From the NCBI GenBank assembly GCA_029532415.1, contig JAQOTA010000052.1, forward strand, positions 3,410,001 through 3,474,000: 64,000 nt of DNA. Direction: 5' to 3'. A model generated the notes under the pieces. That model saw only the letters and a list, made by a program, of their open reading frames with translations. It did no database searches and was not told where the DNA came from. Within the stretch, counting starts at the first letter, position 1. Each line of letters opens with the position of its first letter. A program made the translations under genes and the position numbers. Source of the stretch: Marasmius tenuissimus. Its lineage: Eukaryota; Basidiomycota; Agaricomycetes; Agaricales; Marasmiaceae. Shown here one piece after another: positions 62,266 through 64,000 of the stretch.

Positions 62266-64000
62266 ATATCATCTGATTCCTGAGGGGACGATAGCGTAGC
62301 TATGGAAAGTACGACGGTGTTAGCCCGTTCCGTTCGAGATTCGCCGAAGTGAGCCAAGTGGAAAGTCGAATGGTGTGAAATCTTGGAGGTTAGATGGCAT
62401 CAGGCTGCACAGATAAACATTGAACATGCGGACGAAAGTGAAAGCAGTGCAGTGCGTAGCCTCCAGTCAGCCAATGGCAATAGATTTTATCAAGTCCGCT
62501 TCGAGCCGGTCCGGGCCCCCAGGCACAAACATCATGATTCACGAGTGTGAGTGCACTTTAAATGGTCACTGTAACAGAGCATAGAAATAATTCCCACCCG
62601 GGGACCTATAAGCTGCCCGGTGGCATCTCAGGCGGACGGAGAACCACCAAGCAGAGCTGTTGAGCAGTAAGATTGATTTTGCTGCATCAGGACACCCAAA
62701 ACGTGCTCTTATCTGCACACGCGGCTGTTCGAATGCACTCAAAGAGTTCCTCGAGCGGCATCGACACGAGAAACAGTACGGTGTGGTAGTCCCACATGAA
62801 CCCCTCTACGATACGTTCTTTCTTCTCATTTCATGAGTCTCCTTCACAATTCTGATAATTTCGGTTTAATTCGGTTCATTTCGACTTTTAACAATTCTTA
62901 TGTTTTCGGTTTTAGTCATATCACCAAAAATCACACGGCAACTCACACCTTCGTACCTACGATGAACCTACGCCACCCGAATCCCTCTCGAACTTCCCTA
63001 CACACTGCAGAGCGCCGCTTGCGGGATCTTGTCCACCCCGTCTGCGAAAGAGGCTTAGCCCTACCTCAAAATAGATGCCGCGTGTGTTACGGAATGACTT
63101 GACGGTGCCGGCGAGTGTTGGAGAGTCAACTCCTTTCTTTTACATGGTCTCTTTTGTACGATACTCTGTTTCCTCCCCGACTCATCCTCTTTCTTGTACG
63201 CTACTCACTTTCGGCAGTTTCCTGGTCAGTGGGAATCTTTTACATAAACTATACAGCTGTCAATCCCGGTGTGTACGTTGCTTTGTATGGCTGTCAATCC
63301 AGCTTACCTTTTGCTCATCCCACCACGTTCCTCGCCCTCGGGCTTCTCTAAATCTCTCATATTCAAGTATATTCACCCCAAGCTACTTCAAGTTATAATC
63401 AAGTACTCTAAGACAAACCGAACGCGTCGCGTCGCGCCTTCAGGTACGTGTTCTATTACCTTACGTATCCATCACTTGCCTCGAGGCGCATCTCCACGCG
63501 TCTCGGTACCTTTCTCTTTACTCTAGGTTTCGTTCGCCGACTCCGGGTCTCGTAGTCCTTGTGTGGACTAGCCAGTTGATTCAAAAGCTGTTGTACTACC
63601 TATCTAAAACTGGCTTGCGCGTCGACTGAACGAGGTCGACATGAGGCATTGAGGGTGCAGGCAGCATCAATGCTTCCGGAATTAGCGTGGTCAATCTTGA
63701 TGAAAATGAATCATTCATAGTATGAAGCACATTTTTAGCGCGTAGATACGGACCGAATAGATCGTTCGGAGGTATAACATTGAAAAACTTTATAGCTAGA
63801 GTCAGATAGATCAGCGTAGTACTGGAGAGAAGGTGGCGGCACTCAACGATTATCCACGGCTGTCCAGAATGAAAAACCTTCACGATATTTTAATAGTCGC
63901 CTATCAGTCTATGTGCTTCGTTCGCCTGAGGAGGCCGCGTCCCCCATCCACGCACGCGGTTGGACGAATTCGCGGTCGTATAATTATATACATTTCGTGA
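62266..64000. other. Upstream of SH3-kinase; no other gene recognised
   Basis: The first few hundred bases upstream of 62265 should be the kinase promoter. The rest, to the window end, shows only short open frames on both strands. Confidence 0.45.

Overview
The window looks like nuclear DNA of a filamentous basidiomycete, most likely an Agaricomycete. The reasons are gene models cut into many exons by 45-70 bp GT..AG introns, intron-bearing tRNA genes ending in T-runs, and a gene set typical of that group: a CE4 chitin deacetylase, a six-hairpin glycosidase, EthD and DUF2235 proteins, a TKL-like kinase with SH3, a Zn2Cys6 regulator and Msn2/4-type C2H2 regulators. No rRNA, CRISPR array, origin or bacterial-style operon was seen. 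All gene models were spliced by eye.

Left part (1-19.8 kb): a tRNA-Ser, then a ten-exon chitin deacetylase with signal peptide and GPI-like tail. Next comes a pair of roughly 2 kb inverted repeat arms (4025-6160 and 16715-18716). Each arm carries a coiled-coil plus four-C2H2-finger gene. The left copy has an intact frame (287 aa); the right copy is a pseudogene. The left arm holds a 198 bp poly(A)-tailed insertion between perfect 16 bp direct repeats, and the right arm preserves the empty site. The right arm's outer edge breaks inside a tRNA-Gln sequence. Between the arms lie two tRNA-Gln genes, a short-chain dehydrogenase, a GRAM/VASt sterol-transfer-type membrane protein, a six-hairpin glycosidase with an apparent 1-base frameshift, centrin, and a tRNA-Ile. 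A probable tRNA-His follows at 19.7 kb.

Middle part (19.8-41.1 kb): mostly empty. Two related Msn2/4-type zinc-finger genes (23.8-25.9 kb minus, 38.7-41.1 kb plus) flank a 12.8 kb stretch where no gene could be recognised. The second has an unusually long 1.13 kb intron exactly between its two fingers.

Right part (41.7-64 kb): a CDK-activating-kinase-like kinase, then four genes on the minus strand in the order EthD, DUF2235, DUF2235, EthD (two pairs of paralogues). A Zn2Cys6 regulator and an SH3-plus-kinase gene follow, and then about 1.7 kb with no recognised gene.

No single pathway ties the genes together. The likely themes are cell-wall work (chitin deacetylase, glycosidase), membrane lipid handling (GRAM/VASt protein), stress and nutrient regulation, and a duplicated EthD/DUF2235 cluster of unknown purpose.
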